Assembly: GCA_964461715.1 (NCBI GenBank)
Contig: CAYWVR010000004.1
Location: 76,034-140,033 of the forward strand
Direction: 5' to 3'
From: CAYWVR01 sp964461715
Lineage (GTDB): Bacteria; Planctomycetota; Phycisphaerae; FEN-1346
Length of the DNA: 64,000 nucleotides
Shown here piece after piece: positions 1-8,571 of this stretch. Under the pieces are notes generated by a model. That model saw only the letters and a list, made by a program, of their open reading frames with translations, searched no databases and was not told the origin of the DNA. Position numbers and translations under genes: made by a program. Every line of letters begins with the position of its first letter. Positions within the stretch are counted from its first letter, which is position 1.

Positions 1-27
1 CGGGATGGCGGGGTCGGCATGGGTCAT
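1..27 (-). CDS. Possible start of a gene cut by the window edge
   Basis: An ATG on the minus strand at 27 opens a frame reading MTHADPAIP before the window ends. It lies 84 bases downstream of hypC in the same direction, where hypD or hypE is often found. Nine residues are too few to identify it and no clear Shine-Dalgarno site precedes it, so this is only a candidate. Confidence 0.25.
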
Positions 28-111
28 GGGTTTGCGCGGCGGGGCGCGTGATCCGAGAAGCTCGGCCCGCCGGCGGGCCGGCGAAGCGGGCCCAAGGGCA
101 TCGCACCCCCC

Positions 112-348
112 TTATCGTTCATCGGCCTCGGCCTTGAGGCCCTCGAGACGGTCGAGGAGGGCGTTGGTTTCGGCGGCGTCGTCGGCGCCGATCCGGGTGA
201 TCGCGAACCCCGCGTGCAGGAGGACCCAGTCGCCGACCTCGGCCTCGGGCACGAGGGCCAGGCCCGCCCGGACACGGTTCCCGCGGACGTCGAGCACGCC
301 GACGTCGCCGGTGCGATCGGCGATCTTTCCGGGAACAGCCAGACACAT
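112..348 (-). CDS. hypC: Hydrogenase maturation chaperone HypC
   Basis: 78 aa, the usual size for HypC/HybG. The N terminus MCLAVPGKI carries the invariant Cys2 that, after Met removal, holds the iron-cyanide intermediate together with HypD and then docks on the large subunit of a [NiFe] hydrogenase. A small beta-barrel pattern follows (VLDVRGNRVRAGLALVPEAEVGDWVLLHAGFA is split here only as the motif GDWVLLHAGFA near residues 39-49) and the tail is an acidic helix. It sits 32 bases after hypF on the same strand, so the two are probably cotranscribed. No hydrogenase structural gene is in the window. Identification is secure. Confidence 0.95.
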   Translation of the reverse strand: MCLAVPGKIADRTGDVGVLDVRGNRVRAGLALVPEAEVGDWVLLHAGFAITRIGADDAAETNALLDRLEGLKAEADER

Positions 349-380
349 AACGGTTGCTCCTTCGGTCGCGGTCCCGCGCC

Positions 381-2720
381 TCAGACGCCGGCGAGCCGGG
401 CGGCGGCCACGTAGGCCTGGCCCAGCGCCACACCGCCGTCGCCGGGCGGTACCTCGCGGTGAACGTACACGTCCAGGCCCGCGGCTTCAAGGGCCGGCGC
501 CAGGAGCCCGACGAGCCGGGCGTTGGCGAAGCATCCGCCCGAGAGGACGATCCGCTCCAGGCCCGTCTCCTCGCGGGCCCGAAGGGCCGCCTCCTCGAGC
601 ATCCGCGCGACCGTGGCGTGGAAGCGGGCCGAGACGGCCGCCGGCTTGACGCCTCGCTCCAGGTCGCGCACCACGTCCCGGACCGCCGGGAGGGTGTCGA
701 TGATCCATCCGGTCTCGCCGGTGCCCTTCGGGGCGGGGTCGAGAGCCGTGGTATAGGGCACGGCCTCCAGGGGCAGGCCCGCGGCGGCGGCCTCGAGCTC
801 GATGGCCGCCTGCCCCTCGTACGTGTTGGCGTCGGCGATTCCGGTGAAAGCGCTGACGCCGTCGAAGAGCCGTCCGAGGCCGGCGGCGCGGGGCGAATTG
901 ACGTTCCGTTCGACCATCCGGGTCCAGAGCCGCCGGTCGGCCTCGGTCGTCTCGGCCAGGCGCCCCACCAGGTGCCGCTCGGCCCCCGACCGCCCGAACG
1001 CCTCCAGCGCAAGGGCCCAGGCCGTCCGCACGGGATGCCGTACGGCCGCTTCCCCGCCCGGCAGCGGGACGTAGGCCACGTGGCCGAGGCGCTCGAAGTG
1101 GACGGGGCTGGCGGCCAGGACCTCGCCGCCCCAGACCGTGCCGTCCGGGGCGTAGCCGGTGCCGTCCATCGCCAGGCCCAGGACGTCGCCCTCGAGTCCG
1201 TGCTCGGCCATGACGGAGGCGACGTGGGCGTGGTGGTGCTGGACGTTGACGCGCCGAAGGCCCCGCCGCTTCGCGTAGCGGGTCGAGAAGTAGGACGGGT
1301 GCAGGTCGTGGGCGACGACGACGGGCCGCACGTCGAGGAGCCGCTCGAGCTTCGAGATGGTCGTCTCGAAGGCCTCGGCGGCCAAGGCGTTCTTCAGGTC
1401 CCCGACGTGCTGGCTCACGAAGGCCTCGTCTTCGCGCACCAGGCAGACGGCGTTCTTCAGCTCGGGCCCGACGGCCAGGATCGGAGCGGGCGCGGGGATG
1501 GGCAGGCGGATCGGCCTCGGGGCGTAGCCGCGCCCGCGCCGAAGGACGAGTGGCCGGCCCCCCTGGACCAGGGTCACGGAATCGTCGACGACGGTCTCGA
1601 TGGGGCGGTCGTGCAGCAGGAAAAGGTCCGCGATGCCGCGCAGCCGCCGCAGGGCCTCGTCGGCCGTGCGGCAGATGGGTTCCTCGCTCAGGTTCCCGCT
1701 CGTCATGACCATGGGCGGGAAGTCGCCCTCGAAGAGGAGCAGGTGCACCGGGGCGTAGGGGAGCATGAAGCCGAAGTAGACGCTCGCGGGCGCGACGCTC
1801 TTCGCCAGCCCGTGGTCGGGCCGCTTGGGGAGGAGCACGATCGGCCGCTCCATCGACTCCAGCAGCGCCCGCGAGGCGTCCTCCACGCGGGCGTGGGCGG
1901 CCACGGCGTCGGTCGAGGCGGCCATCACGGCGAACGGCTTGTGGTCGCGGCCCTTGCGTCGGCGGAGGTGCGTGACGGCGTCGGCGTCCCGCGCGTCGAC
2001 GGCCAGGTGAACGCCGGTCAGGCCCTTGACGGCGACGATGCGGCCGGCGAGCAGGGCCTTGCGCGCGGTCTCGATCGGGTCGCGGTCCGGGAGGGGCCGG
2101 CCGTCGCCGGCGCGGAGCTCGAGCGCCGGGCCGCACGCCGGACACGCGTTGGGCTGGGCGTGGAAGCGGCGGCTGGTCGGGTCGTCGTACTCGGCCTGGC
2201 AGGCGGCGCACATGGTGAACCCGGCCATGGTGGTGTTGGGGCGGTCGTAGGGGATGTCGCGCTGGATGGAGTAGCGCGGGCCGCAGTTCGTGCAGTTGAT
2301 GAAGGGATAGCGATGGCGGCGGTCGTCGGGGTCGAAGATTTCGCGGGCGCAGTGGGCGCAGACGGACATGTCGGGTGAGACGAGGGCCGTCCTCGGGCCG
2401 CCCTGGCTGGTCTCGATGCGGAACGCGGTCTCGCCGAGGGGGTCGATGGGTTCGGCGGCGACGTCATCGATGCGCGCCAGGGGTGGCGGGTCGGCCTGGA
2501 GGGTCTGGAGCAGATCGTCGATGGCTTCGGGGGGGCCTTCCAGCTCCGCCAGGACGCCTTCGGCGTCGTTGCGGACCCATCCGGCGAGGTGGCGTTCGGC
2601 GGCCAGTCGATGGACGGTGGGTCGGAAGCCGACGCCCTGGACGAGTCCGCGGACGCGGATTCGGCGGCGGGCGACGCCTCGGACGGAGGGCTCGGGATGT
2701 CGTCCGTTCGGGTCCACCAT
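381..2720 (-). CDS. hypF: Carbamoyltransferase HypF, [NiFe]-hydrogenase cyanide ligand synthesis
   Basis: 779 aa, full length for HypF. The domains are in the standard order: an acylphosphatase-like domain (RIRVRGLVQGVGFRPTVHR, about residues 20-110), two zinc-finger halves (CAHC...CTNCGPRY and CAAC...CPACGP, about 118-205), a YrdC-like domain that makes carbamoyl adenylate (about 210-400), and a Kae1-like carbamoyltransferase domain with the metal-binding HHHAHVASVMAEH near 495 and DGTGYAPDG near 517. The enzyme moves carbamoyl from carbamoyl phosphate to the C-terminal Cys of HypE for conversion to the CN ligand. It is the first gene of a minus-strand unit with hypC. A TATAAT box lies 33 bases before the start. 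All cysteine pairs are present, so I see no sign of decay. Confidence 0.97.
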   Translation of the reverse strand: MVDPNGRHPEPSVRGVARRRIRVRGLVQGVGFRPTVHRLAAERHLAGWVRNDAEGVLAELEGPPEAIDDLLQTLQADPPPLARIDDVAAEPIDPLGETAFRIETSQGGPRTALVSPDMSVCAHCAREIFDPDDRRHRYPFINCTNCGPRYSIQRDIPYDRPNTTMAGFTMCAACQAEYDDPTSRRFHAQPNACPACGPALELRAGDGRPLPDRDPIETARKALLAGRIVAVKGLTGVHLAVDARDADAVTHLRRRKGRDHKPFAVMAASTDAVAAHARVEDASRALLESMERPIVLLPKRPDHGLAKSVAPASVYFGFMLPYAPVHLLLFEGDFPPMVMTSGNLSEEPICRTADEALRRLRGIADLFLLHDRPIETVVDDSVTLVQGGRPLVLRRGRGYAPRPIRLPIPAPAPILAVGPELKNAVCLVREDEAFVSQHVGDLKNALAAEAFETTISKLERLLDVRPVVVAHDLHPSYFSTRYAKRRGLRRVNVQHHHAHVASVMAEHGLEGDVLGLAMDGTGYAPDGTVWGGEVLAASPVHFERLGHVAYVPLPGGEAAVRHPVRTAWALALEAFGRSGAERHLVGRLAETTEADRRLWTRMVERNVNSPRAAGLGRLFDGVSAFTGIADANTYEGQAAIELEAAAAGLPLEAVPYTTALDPAPKGTGETGWIIDTLPAVRDVVRDLERGVKPAAVSARFHATVARMLEEAALRAREETGLERIVLSGGCFANARLVGLLAPALEAAGLDVYVHREVPPGDGGVALGQAYVAAARLAGV

Positions 2721-2753
2721 CGGGCCCTCAAAGGGCGTGAAATGGTTCCCTGC

Positions 2754-2759
2754 ATTATA
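2754..2759 (-). promoter_or_regulatory. Candidate -10 box for hypF-hypC
   Basis: Perfect TATAAT on the minus strand, ending 33 bases before the hypF ATG, so transcription would start near 2747. At 17 bases upstream the -35 position is weak (CTTCCC), so only the -10 box is convincing. Confidence 0.5.
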
Positions 2760-2847
2760 GGGACCGGGCGGGAGAAGGGAAGAGGCGCAAGGACAAGGGC
2801 GACCCGCGGGGGCCGCCCTTGGAGATCGCTTCCGTCTTGGGTGCGAC

Positions 2848-3564
2848 TCAGCCGCGCTTGCGTTTCAGGATGGCCGCGGCGCCCAGGGCCACCAGGGCCA
2901 GCGTCGCGGGCTCGGGGATGCCGACGGGCGGCTCGAAGGTCTGGTCGTCCATGAAGTACCCGGCGGCATAGGTCTCGCCGCCGACGGCGGTCACGCGGAC
3001 GGACACTTTCTCGCCTTCCTCCTGGGCTCCGATGGTCCACTCGACCATGCGGCCGTTGCGGACCTCCTCGCCGGTCAGCTCCATGACGGAGGTGTCGGTG
3101 CCGACGGCGCTGCCCCAGATTTCGATGTAGAGGGCCGCGTCGGGGACGCCGACGCCGAACTCGGGATCATAGAAGAGCATGGAGTAATCCATTACCCAAG
3201 CCCCGCCAAGGTTATTGCCGATCTCGTAGGTGGTCTGGATGGGGGCGCCCCCTCCGCCTCCACCGCCCCCGCCGCCCCCGCCGCCCCCGGCCATCGTGAA
3301 ATGCAGCTCGGCGGGGTTGTGGGCACCGGCGTAGACGGGCGTGGCGCTGGGCCGGCCGTCGTTCAGGAACGTCATGTCGGAGTTGATGGTGCCGGTCCAG
3401 GTCAGGTAATAGGCCCCCTGCCCATATCCGGCGGTCTGGAAACTGGTGGTGGTGGGATTGAAGAGTTTGTTGTCGACCTCGACGATGTTGGCCGCCGACG
3501 CGACGCTGCTCCCCACGAGAACCACGGCGAAGACCCAGACCCCCACATGGCAAACGTGCCGCAT
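2848..3564 (-). CDS. PEP-CTERM secreted protein with a 14-glycine tract
   Basis: The ATG at 3564 was chosen over a much longer open frame because AGGGAGG lies just upstream and a signal peptide (about residues 1-24, ending VASAA) follows at once. The product is 238 aa. The last 24 residues begin GIPEPATLALVALG and end in KRKRG: PEP motif, hydrophobic helix and basic tail, the exosortase sorting signal. The middle looks like an extracellular beta-rich domain of unknown function. Residues 93-106 are fourteen consecutive glycines encoded by a C/G-rich tract, probably a flexible linker and a possible length-variable site. No exosortase gene is in the window. The function beyond export is unknown. 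Confidence 0.85.
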   Translation of the reverse strand: MRHVCHVGVWVFAVVLVGSSVASAANIVEVDNKLFNPTTTSFQTAGYGQGAYYLTWTGTINSDMTFLNDGRPSATPVYAGAHNPAELHFTMAGGGGGGGGGGGGGGAPIQTTYEIGNNLGGAWVMDYSMLFYDPEFGVGVPDAALYIEIWGSAVGTDTSVMELTGEEVRNGRMVEWTIGAQEEGEKVSVRVTAVGGETYAAGYFMDDQTFEPPVGIPEPATLALVALGAAAILKRKRG

Positions 3565-3743
3565 CGCAGAACCTCCCTTTAGCGCAGAGCGCGCTCCTAC
3601 CCCCGGACGTGTCGGCAGACCACCGTATGCGGTAGAGCGCCACCGACAGCGGTACAACCGGTTGGTGAGGAGGGGAAAAGGTAGGGCAGACCAAAGCCCA
3701 GTGCGCTTACCCCGTACCACCAACCCCCTTAGTCTCCAAGGAT

Positions 3744-3772
3744 AGTATAGCACAAAACCGCGGAAATGCAAA
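3744..3772 (-). promoter_or_regulatory. Candidate promoter for the PEP-CTERM gene at 2848-3564
   Basis: On the minus strand TTTGCA (3772-3767), 17 bases, then TATACT (3749-3744). Transcription would begin near 3737, giving an unusually long leader of about 170 bases before the ATG at 3564. Confidence 0.55.
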
Positions 3773-3864
3773 CGCCGTATCGTTCCACGAGACGCGAAAA
3801 ATGGGGGAAACCCCGGCCCCCGAAACCGTCGAATACTTGGGAGGAGCCGCCGCGCGGACGCCGG

Positions 3865-3893
3865 TTGACGCGCCCGGGAAGGCGTTCTATAAT
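3865..3893 (+). promoter_or_regulatory. Strong sigma-70-type promoter
   Basis: TTGACG (3865-3870), exactly 17 bases, then TATAAT (3888-3893). This is the best consensus promoter in the window. It points at the zinc-ribbon gene starting at 3959, with a leader of about 60 bases. Confidence 0.8.
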
Positions 3894-3958
3894 CGCCTCG
3901 CGTGCGGGTCGCGGTCCGGAAACTGCCCCGCGACGCGGCGCGAGGAGCAGAGCTGGCG

Positions 3959-5620
3959 ATGGCCGATTCCGACAACCACGCGGGCGCGGAGGCCGCCTGG
4001 CAGACCCCCGAGGCGCCCTGTGTCTACTGCGGCCAAGTCATCCCCCGCGCCAGCGACCGCTGCCCCCACTGCCGCACTTCCTACTCCGTCGCCGTCCGCC
4101 GCGCCAGCCGCGAGGTCATCGGCGACTGGTTCTACCTCGACCCGCGGAACCCGAGCGGGCGCGGCGTGACGTTCGAGACGCTCGTGAAGATGGTCGAGAA
4201 GGGCCGCATCCGCCCCGATTCGATCGTCCGCGGGCCCCCGACGCACCACGATTGGATGTATGCGGCGGAGACGCCTCGCCTGGCGAAGTACCTGGGCCTG
4301 TGCCCCCACTGCTTCGCCGAGACGACGCCCGACCAGACGTTCTGCGGCGACTGTCACCGGAACATGAACGAGCGTCCCGGCTCGCCTCAGCCCGGGGTGC
4401 CCATCGAGGACGTCAAAGAACCGGTCCACGCCGAAGCCCACGAGCTGGAGATGACGCTGGCGGGCCGGGAGGAACCGCCCGCGCCCCAGCCCCCGGCGGC
4501 CGACGTCGGCCCCCCGGCCCCCACCCCCACCCCGCATTCCGAGCCGCTGGCGGCGGTGGCGGCGGCGGGGGCGGCCGACCGGCCGAAGGCGCGGCCCGCG
4601 CCGGCGGGAGGCGGCAAGCGGCCCAGCATCTGGGTCGTCCTGTTCCTGACGTGGCTCACCATGGTACCGCTCTTCCTCCTGGGCGTCTTCACGTCGCTGC
4701 CGCTTCTGTTCCTACCCTCGGGATGCGAGCCGGGCGTGGTCGAGTTCCAGAACTCGTGGAAGCGGATGTTGGGCAGGGGGCCGGCCGACCCCGTACCCCC
4801 GCCCCCCGAGGAGGGACTTGCCGAGGATACGTGGCTCAACGAGCAGCTCCGTCTGGCCGACCGGGCCGAATCGGCCGGGAACCTCGACGAGGCCCGGGCG
4901 GTCTTCGAGCGCATCTACGCCCAGCGCCCCGACCAGCAGCAGCGGTGGCTGCTCAGAATCCGGGACATCGACCGAAAGATCGAGGCCCGCCGCAAGGACC
5001 ACCTCGACGCCATCCAGGCCAAGGTTCGCGTGGCCCAGCAGATGGCCAACGATCGGAAATTCGACGACGCCCTGGCCGTGCTCCGCAACATCGGCGCCGA
5101 CGACCGGACGTTGGTGGCGTCGATCGGGTTCAGCGTCGGGAAGATGATCCGGGACCTGGAGCGCGACCGGCAGCAGTACGAGCAGGCCCTGGCGAATCAA
5201 CGGCAGCAGATCGAGGACGCCCTCGCCGCCGCCACCCGCCTCCGCGCCGAGGGCAAGCTCCAAGAGGCCCTGGATGCCTACCGGCACATCGGGGAGCGGT
5301 TCCCGGGGGAGATGATCGGCGCCCGGGTCAACCTCGACCAGCTCATCCGCGACGTGCAGGACGCGATCCGGGCCGGCGCCGTTACGCCGCCCCCGCCGCA
5401 TGAGCCCATCCTCAACGAGAAGGAGGTCATCGCCAAGGTCGCCGACTTCCTGGAGGCCGCCAAGAAGCTCGAGCAGGAAGAGAAGTTCGCCGAGGCTCTC
5501 CAGAAGCTCGAGTCGATCCGCAAGTTCGACGAGAAGTACTGGCCCGAGCAGCTCGACAAGACCTACGACGAGATCAAGCGGAAGAAAGAGGCCCTCGAGT
5601 TCTTCGGCATGGACGGCTGA
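3959..5620 (+). CDS. Membrane protein with zinc ribbons, GYF_2-like domain and TPR/coiled-coil region
   Basis: The ATG at 3959 follows GAGGAG by 11 bases. A GTG at 3902 is in frame but sits at the expected transcription start. The product is 553 aa. Residues about 21-38 form a zinc ribbon (CVYC...CPHC). Residues about 55-105 resemble the GYF_2/DUF4339 fold (GDWFYLDPRNPSGRGVTF...). A second ribbon (CPHC...CGDC) spans about 115-132. A proline-rich stretch leads to one or two membrane segments at about 223-252, and the rest is helical with TPR-like repeats (for example AESAGNLDEARAVFERIY). The layout suggests a cytoplasmic sensor or adaptor on one side of the membrane and a repeat domain on the other. 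No enzyme motif is seen and the function is unknown. Confidence 0.8.
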   Translation: MADSDNHAGAEAAWQTPEAPCVYCGQVIPRASDRCPHCRTSYSVAVRRASREVIGDWFYLDPRNPSGRGVTFETLVKMVEKGRIRPDSIVRGPPTHHDWMYAAETPRLAKYLGLCPHCFAETTPDQTFCGDCHRNMNERPGSPQPGVPIEDVKEPVHAEAHELEMTLAGREEPPAPQPPAADVGPPAPTPTPHSEPLAAVAAAGAADRPKARPAPAGGGKRPSIWVVLFLTWLTMVPLFLLGVFTSLPLLFLPSGCEPGVVEFQNSWKRMLGRGPADPVPPPPEEGLAEDTWLNEQLRLADRAESAGNLDEARAVFERIYAQRPDQQQRWLLRIRDIDRKIEARRKDHLDAIQAKVRVAQQMANDRKFDDALAVLRNIGADDRTLVASIGFSVGKMIRDLERDRQQYEQALANQRQQIEDALAAATRLRAEGKLQEALDAYRHIGERFPGEMIGARVNLDQLIRDVQDAIRAGAVTPPPPHEPILNEKEVIAKVADFLEAAKKLEQEEKFAEALQKLESIRKFDEKYWPEQLDKTYDEIKRKKEALEFFGMDG

Positions 5621-5623
5621 GCT

Positions 5624-6736
5624 CTACCGCCCTGCCGCCGCCTCCCGCGCCGCGGCCTCGCCCGTCTCCGGCTCGACGTGGATGACCATCAGGACCTGGT
5701 CGGCCGGAAGCGGTGCTGCATGGCGGATCGAGCCCGTCCGCCAGTCGATCCCCGCTTCCTTCCGGTTCGACGCACGATCCGGTTCCGCGCGAAGGGCCAG
5801 GACGCGGCCCTCCGGCGCGATGCCCACGTCCACGGGGCCCGTCCCGTCCGGCCGAGGCCCGAGCGTTGCCACGGCGGCCTTCCCGGCGATGACCACGATC
5901 ACGTCCTCGCGGTCCGTGCGGCGGAGCCAGTAGGACCCCGCCGGCGCGGGCGAGGCCGAGGGAGCCTTGGCAGCGGGTGGCGGGGAGGCGGCCGCCATCG
6001 CCTTGCGCGGCGCCGGTATGGCGGCGCTCGGCCGAAGGTACGAGACGAACCGCGCCGCAGGGGTACGCCCGAGCGCCGGCGTCGGCTCGAGCTCGATGGC
6101 GATCTCCTCACGGGGTGGCTCGGCCGCGAGCGCTGCGGCGCGTTCGTCGAAGAGCGCGCCGTCAAGGCGGCTCATGTCCGAGTCCACCTGGAAGAGGTGC
6201 GTCTTCGGCGTGGCACTCGCCGTCGCCGGGTCCGTGATGGAGAAGGGCTCCGCCACGAACAGGTCGATGGGCTCCTCGACCGTCCCGGACCAGGCGCCGA
6301 AGGCGAGGGCGTCGCCGGCGGGCTCTCCGTGCGTCGGCGGGCCGCCCGCGTCGGCCGACGGGCCCACGCCCGTGTCCCGGGGCCAGGCCAGCACCCCGAT
6401 TCCCGCCGCCAGGAGCACCGCCGCCGCGAGCACCCATCGTCCGCGCGCCGGAGGGCGGGCGGAGACGCGGGCGGGAGCGGCCGGAAGGGTCTCGGGCTCG
6501 TCTTCGGCCACAAGGACGTCCCGCTCGACGGCGCGCCGGACCACGTCGGCGAAGTCCGGCCCGAGCCGACGCGCGGGCAGCCGGGCCAGCAGGGCCTGCG
6601 TCGATTCGAGCGACCGGCACGTGTCGCGGCAGGCGGGGCAGCCGGCCAGGTGAGCGCGCACGCCCTCGGCCGACTCGGCGGGGAGCGTCCCGTCAAGGTA
6701 GTCGGAGAGTCGGTCGCGGTAGTCCTGGCATGTCAT
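5624..6736 (-). CDS. Anti-sigma factor with zf-HC2 zinc finger, membrane-anchored
   Basis: 370 aa. The N terminus is a typical anti-sigma zinc finger: H29, C33 and C36 in HLAGCPAC, with C3 and C40 nearby. A single membrane helix follows at about 101-118 (WVLAAAVLLAAGIGVLAW). The rest, about 250 residues, is outside the membrane, rich in Ala/Pro and with no domain I recognise; it would be the signal-receiving part. The gene follows the ECF sigma gene by 51 bases on the same strand, the standard arrangement in which the anti-sigma factor holds its sigma factor at the membrane. The periplasmic part is longer than in minimal anti-sigma factors. Confidence 0.88.
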   Translation of the reverse strand: MTCQDYRDRLSDYLDGTLPAESAEGVRAHLAGCPACRDTCRSLESTQALLARLPARRLGPDFADVVRRAVERDVLVAEDEPETLPAAPARVSARPPARGRWVLAAAVLLAAGIGVLAWPRDTGVGPSADAGGPPTHGEPAGDALAFGAWSGTVEEPIDLFVAEPFSITDPATASATPKTHLFQVDSDMSRLDGALFDERAAALAAEPPREEIAIELEPTPALGRTPAARFVSYLRPSAAIPAPRKAMAAASPPPAAKAPSASPAPAGSYWLRRTDREDVIVVIAGKAAVATLGPRPDGTGPVDVGIAPEGRVLALRAEPDRASNRKEAGIDWRTGSIRHAAPLPADQVLMVIHVEPETGEAAAREAAAGR

Positions 6737-6787
6737 GCGTCGTTCCCGAGGTAAGCGGGCTGCACGTGGCCCGGCGAAACGGGATGA

Positions 6788-7402
6788 TCAGCCCTCCAGA
6801 AGGGGCCGCAGATGCTCCCTGAGCAGGAGCCGCGCCCGGTGCAGCCGCGACTTCACCGTGCCCTCCGGCAGGTCGAGCACCTCGCCGATCTCGCGGTAAT
6901 CGAGCTGCTGGATGTCCCGCAGGACGAGGATGACGCGGTGCGGGTCGTCGAGGGCCGCGAGGGCCTCCTGGACGAGGGTCTCGGTCTCGGCGGCGACGAG
7001 CGCGTCCTCGGGCGCGGGGGCCGAGGGGTCGGCCCATCCGGCCCCGGTCCCGGCGCCGGCGTCCCCCTTGCCGCCCACCGTGGTGAAGCGGACGGCGCGG
7101 CGTCTTCGGCGACGACTGAGGCTGCCGTTGATCGCGATGCGAAAGAGCCACGTGTACAGGCTGCTCGAGCCGCGGAAACTCTCGAGCTTCTCGAACGCCT
7201 TGACGAACGTGTCCTGGACGACGTCGCGGGCTTCCTCCGGCGAGCCGAGCATGCGGTAGGACGCGTGGTACAGACGGTCCATGTACCGCTCGACGATGAC
7301 GCCGAATGCGGGGGCGTCGCCTCCGACGACCCGGGCGACCACCTCGCGATCGTCCGGACCGCCTTTCGCTTGTGCGTCTCGACTCACCGCTTCCCTATCC
7401 AT
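6788..7402 (-). CDS. ECF-type RNA polymerase sigma factor
   Basis: 204 aa. Region 2 is clear (YMDRLYHASYRMLGSPEEA then DVVQDTFVKAFEKLESFRG), including the tryptophan/leucine-rich YTWLFRIAINGSL. A low-complexity linker rich in Arg and Gly follows (about residues 105-135). Region 4 ends the protein (LRDIQQLDYREIGEVLDLPEGTVKSRLHRAR), a helix-turn-helix for the -35 element. No region 3, as expected for an ECF factor. The gene is followed by its anti-sigma gene. A GGAACC-N16-CGTC sequence directly before its own ATG suggests it drives its own transcription. The ATG at 7402 has no Shine-Dalgarno site, which fits a leaderless transcript. Confidence 0.93.
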   Translation of the reverse strand: MDREAVSRDAQAKGGPDDREVVARVVGGDAPAFGVIVERYMDRLYHASYRMLGSPEEARDVVQDTFVKAFEKLESFRGSSSLYTWLFRIAINGSLSRRRRRRAVRFTTVGGKGDAGAGTGAGWADPSAPAPEDALVAAETETLVQEALAALDDPHRVILVLRDIQQLDYREIGEVLDLPEGTVKSRLHRARLLLREHLRPLLEG

Positions 7403-7408
7403 GCATTT

Positions 7409-7434
7409 GACGCCGCCGGTTCAGGGTCGGTTCC
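7409..7434 (-). promoter_or_regulatory. ECF-type autoregulatory promoter of the sigma gene
   Basis: On the minus strand GGAACC (7434-7429), 16 bases, CGTC (7412-7409), then 6 bases to the ATG. AAC followed by CGTC at this spacing is the classic ECF promoter form (compare Bacillus SigM and SigX sites). The start of transcription would fall on the ATG itself. Confidence 0.6.
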
Positions 7435-7616
7435 CGGAATGCCCTCGCCCCCGTTCTTTACGGACGCGGGGGCGGTCCTATTCAGTCGCGGCGGTCGCCC
7501 CAGTGGGCCCGTCTTCAGGGTACGGTCCGGTGGGCAAGAAGTCATGTAAAACTTGCGCAACGTTCACAGAACGGACCGGCGCATCGAGCCCGAGCGATTC
7601 TTTACGAAGTATGCGT

Positions 7617-7645
7617 TTGACAACGGCCCGAATCCGGGGTATAGA
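7617..7645 (+). promoter_or_regulatory. Consensus promoter for the PEP-CTERM gene at 7717
   Basis: TTGACA (7617-7622), exactly 17 bases, then TATAGA (7640-7645). The -35 box is a perfect match. The predicted start is near 7652, about 65 bases before the ATG. Confidence 0.75.
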
Positions 7646-7716
7646 TTCCGTAGCAGGGCGGGGATAGCGGGTCGTTGTCCATCGTTTCCGGAACCACGGA
7701 GGGCGAAAGGGATGCT

Positions 7717-8571
7717 ATGCGCTCGGTCTACGCCGTGGTCTTGGTCGCGGGGCTCCTCGTCCCGCTGAGCTCCGTCTCGTGGGCGTCGTATTTCGAGGAG
7801 AACTTCGACGCCTACTCGCCGGTTCCGTCCGCTCTCAATTCGGCCGACTGGCTCGTCCGCCAGACGACCTCCACTGAATCCACCGTCGCCGCCGACACCG
7901 AGACGGGCCTCACGCCCCCCGCCAACCAGGTGGCCGCCTTCGACTTCACCGGCTCGGCGAGTGTCCAGGACACGTCCCGGGCCTGGACCCAGGGGTCCTG
8001 GGGTCTGGACACCTACGGCACGCTCGTCTGGACGATCGACTTCCGCGTCGCCGCCGGCACGGCCGACACCGTCGTCATCCCGTTCGTCTACGACCTCGAC
8101 CGCGACGACGAGGGCGCCGCCGGCCAAAAGTACTACAAGGACACGGACGTCAACGTCGTGATCGTCTACGACGACACGGCGGGGGCGGGGGTGGCGAACC
8201 TGAGCGTCTTCAGCGTGACCGGGCAGGACTCGTTCGAGGACTCCGGCGGGACGCTGTGGCGGCCGCAGATAAGCGATACGACGTGGTATCGCCTGGAGAT
8301 GGTCCTGGACGACACGGCGAACACGGCGAGCGGCACGATCTGGGACCCTTCGCTCGCCACGCCGACCCTCTACACGGCCGAGATCGCGAACCTCGACGGG
8401 CTCATCAACACGAGCCTCGCGGGCCACTTCGGGATGCAGGTCTACAACCAGAACGCGGTCGGCTCGAACGCGAAGACGGTCGAGTTCGACCAGGTGCGCC
8501 TGACGCCCGAGCCCGCGGCGCTGGCGCTGGTGGGGATGGGGATCGCAGCGCTCCTGCGGCGCCGGCGGTAA
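7717..8571 (+). CDS. PEP-CTERM secreted protein, beta-rich
   Basis: The ATG at 7717 was chosen because GAAAGG lies six bases before it and a signal peptide (MRSVYAVVLVAGLLVPLSS, ending around Ala22) follows. The product is 284 aa. The body (FEENFDAYSPVPSALNSADW and later TWYRLEMVLDDTANTASG) has the alternating pattern of a laminin-G/concanavalin-like jelly roll, a fold common in planctomycete exported proteins. The C terminus is TPEPAALALVGMGIAALL plus RRRR, an exosortase signal. It probably ends up at the cell surface or matrix; ligand unknown. The gene stands alone behind a strong promoter. Confidence 0.82.
   Translation: MRSVYAVVLVAGLLVPLSSVSWASYFEENFDAYSPVPSALNSADWLVRQTTSTESTVAADTETGLTPPANQVAAFDFTGSASVQDTSRAWTQGSWGLDTYGTLVWTIDFRVAAGTADTVVIPFVYDLDRDDEGAAGQKYYKDTDVNVVIVYDDTAGAGVANLSVFSVTGQDSFEDSGGTLWRPQISDTTWYRLEMVLDDTANTASGTIWDPSLATPTLYTAEIANLDGLINTSLAGHFGMQVYNQNAVGSNAKTVEFDQVRLTPEPAALALVGMGIAALLRRRR

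Larger units (their letters stand above)
3565..3958. other. Divergent intergenic region with two promoters and a long leader
   Basis: No gene is supported in these 394 bases. The region separates two divergent genes. It holds one promoter for each side and the roughly 170-base leader of the minus-strand gene. That leader contains GC-rich potential hairpins built on TACCGC/GCGGTA repeats around 3620-3660. No known riboswitch motif was recognised. Confidence 0.5.
7403..7716. other. Divergent intergenic region between the sigma gene and a PEP-CTERM gene
   Basis: No gene is supported in these 314 bases. The left edge carries the ECF-type promoter of the sigma gene and the right part a consensus sigma-70 promoter for the gene at 7717. 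Nothing else was recognised. Confidence 0.5.

Noticed and set aside
354..2378. A 674-aa plus-strand frame opposite hypF
   Set aside because: It is antisense to an intact hypF and has no recognisable domain; long antisense frames are common at this GC content.
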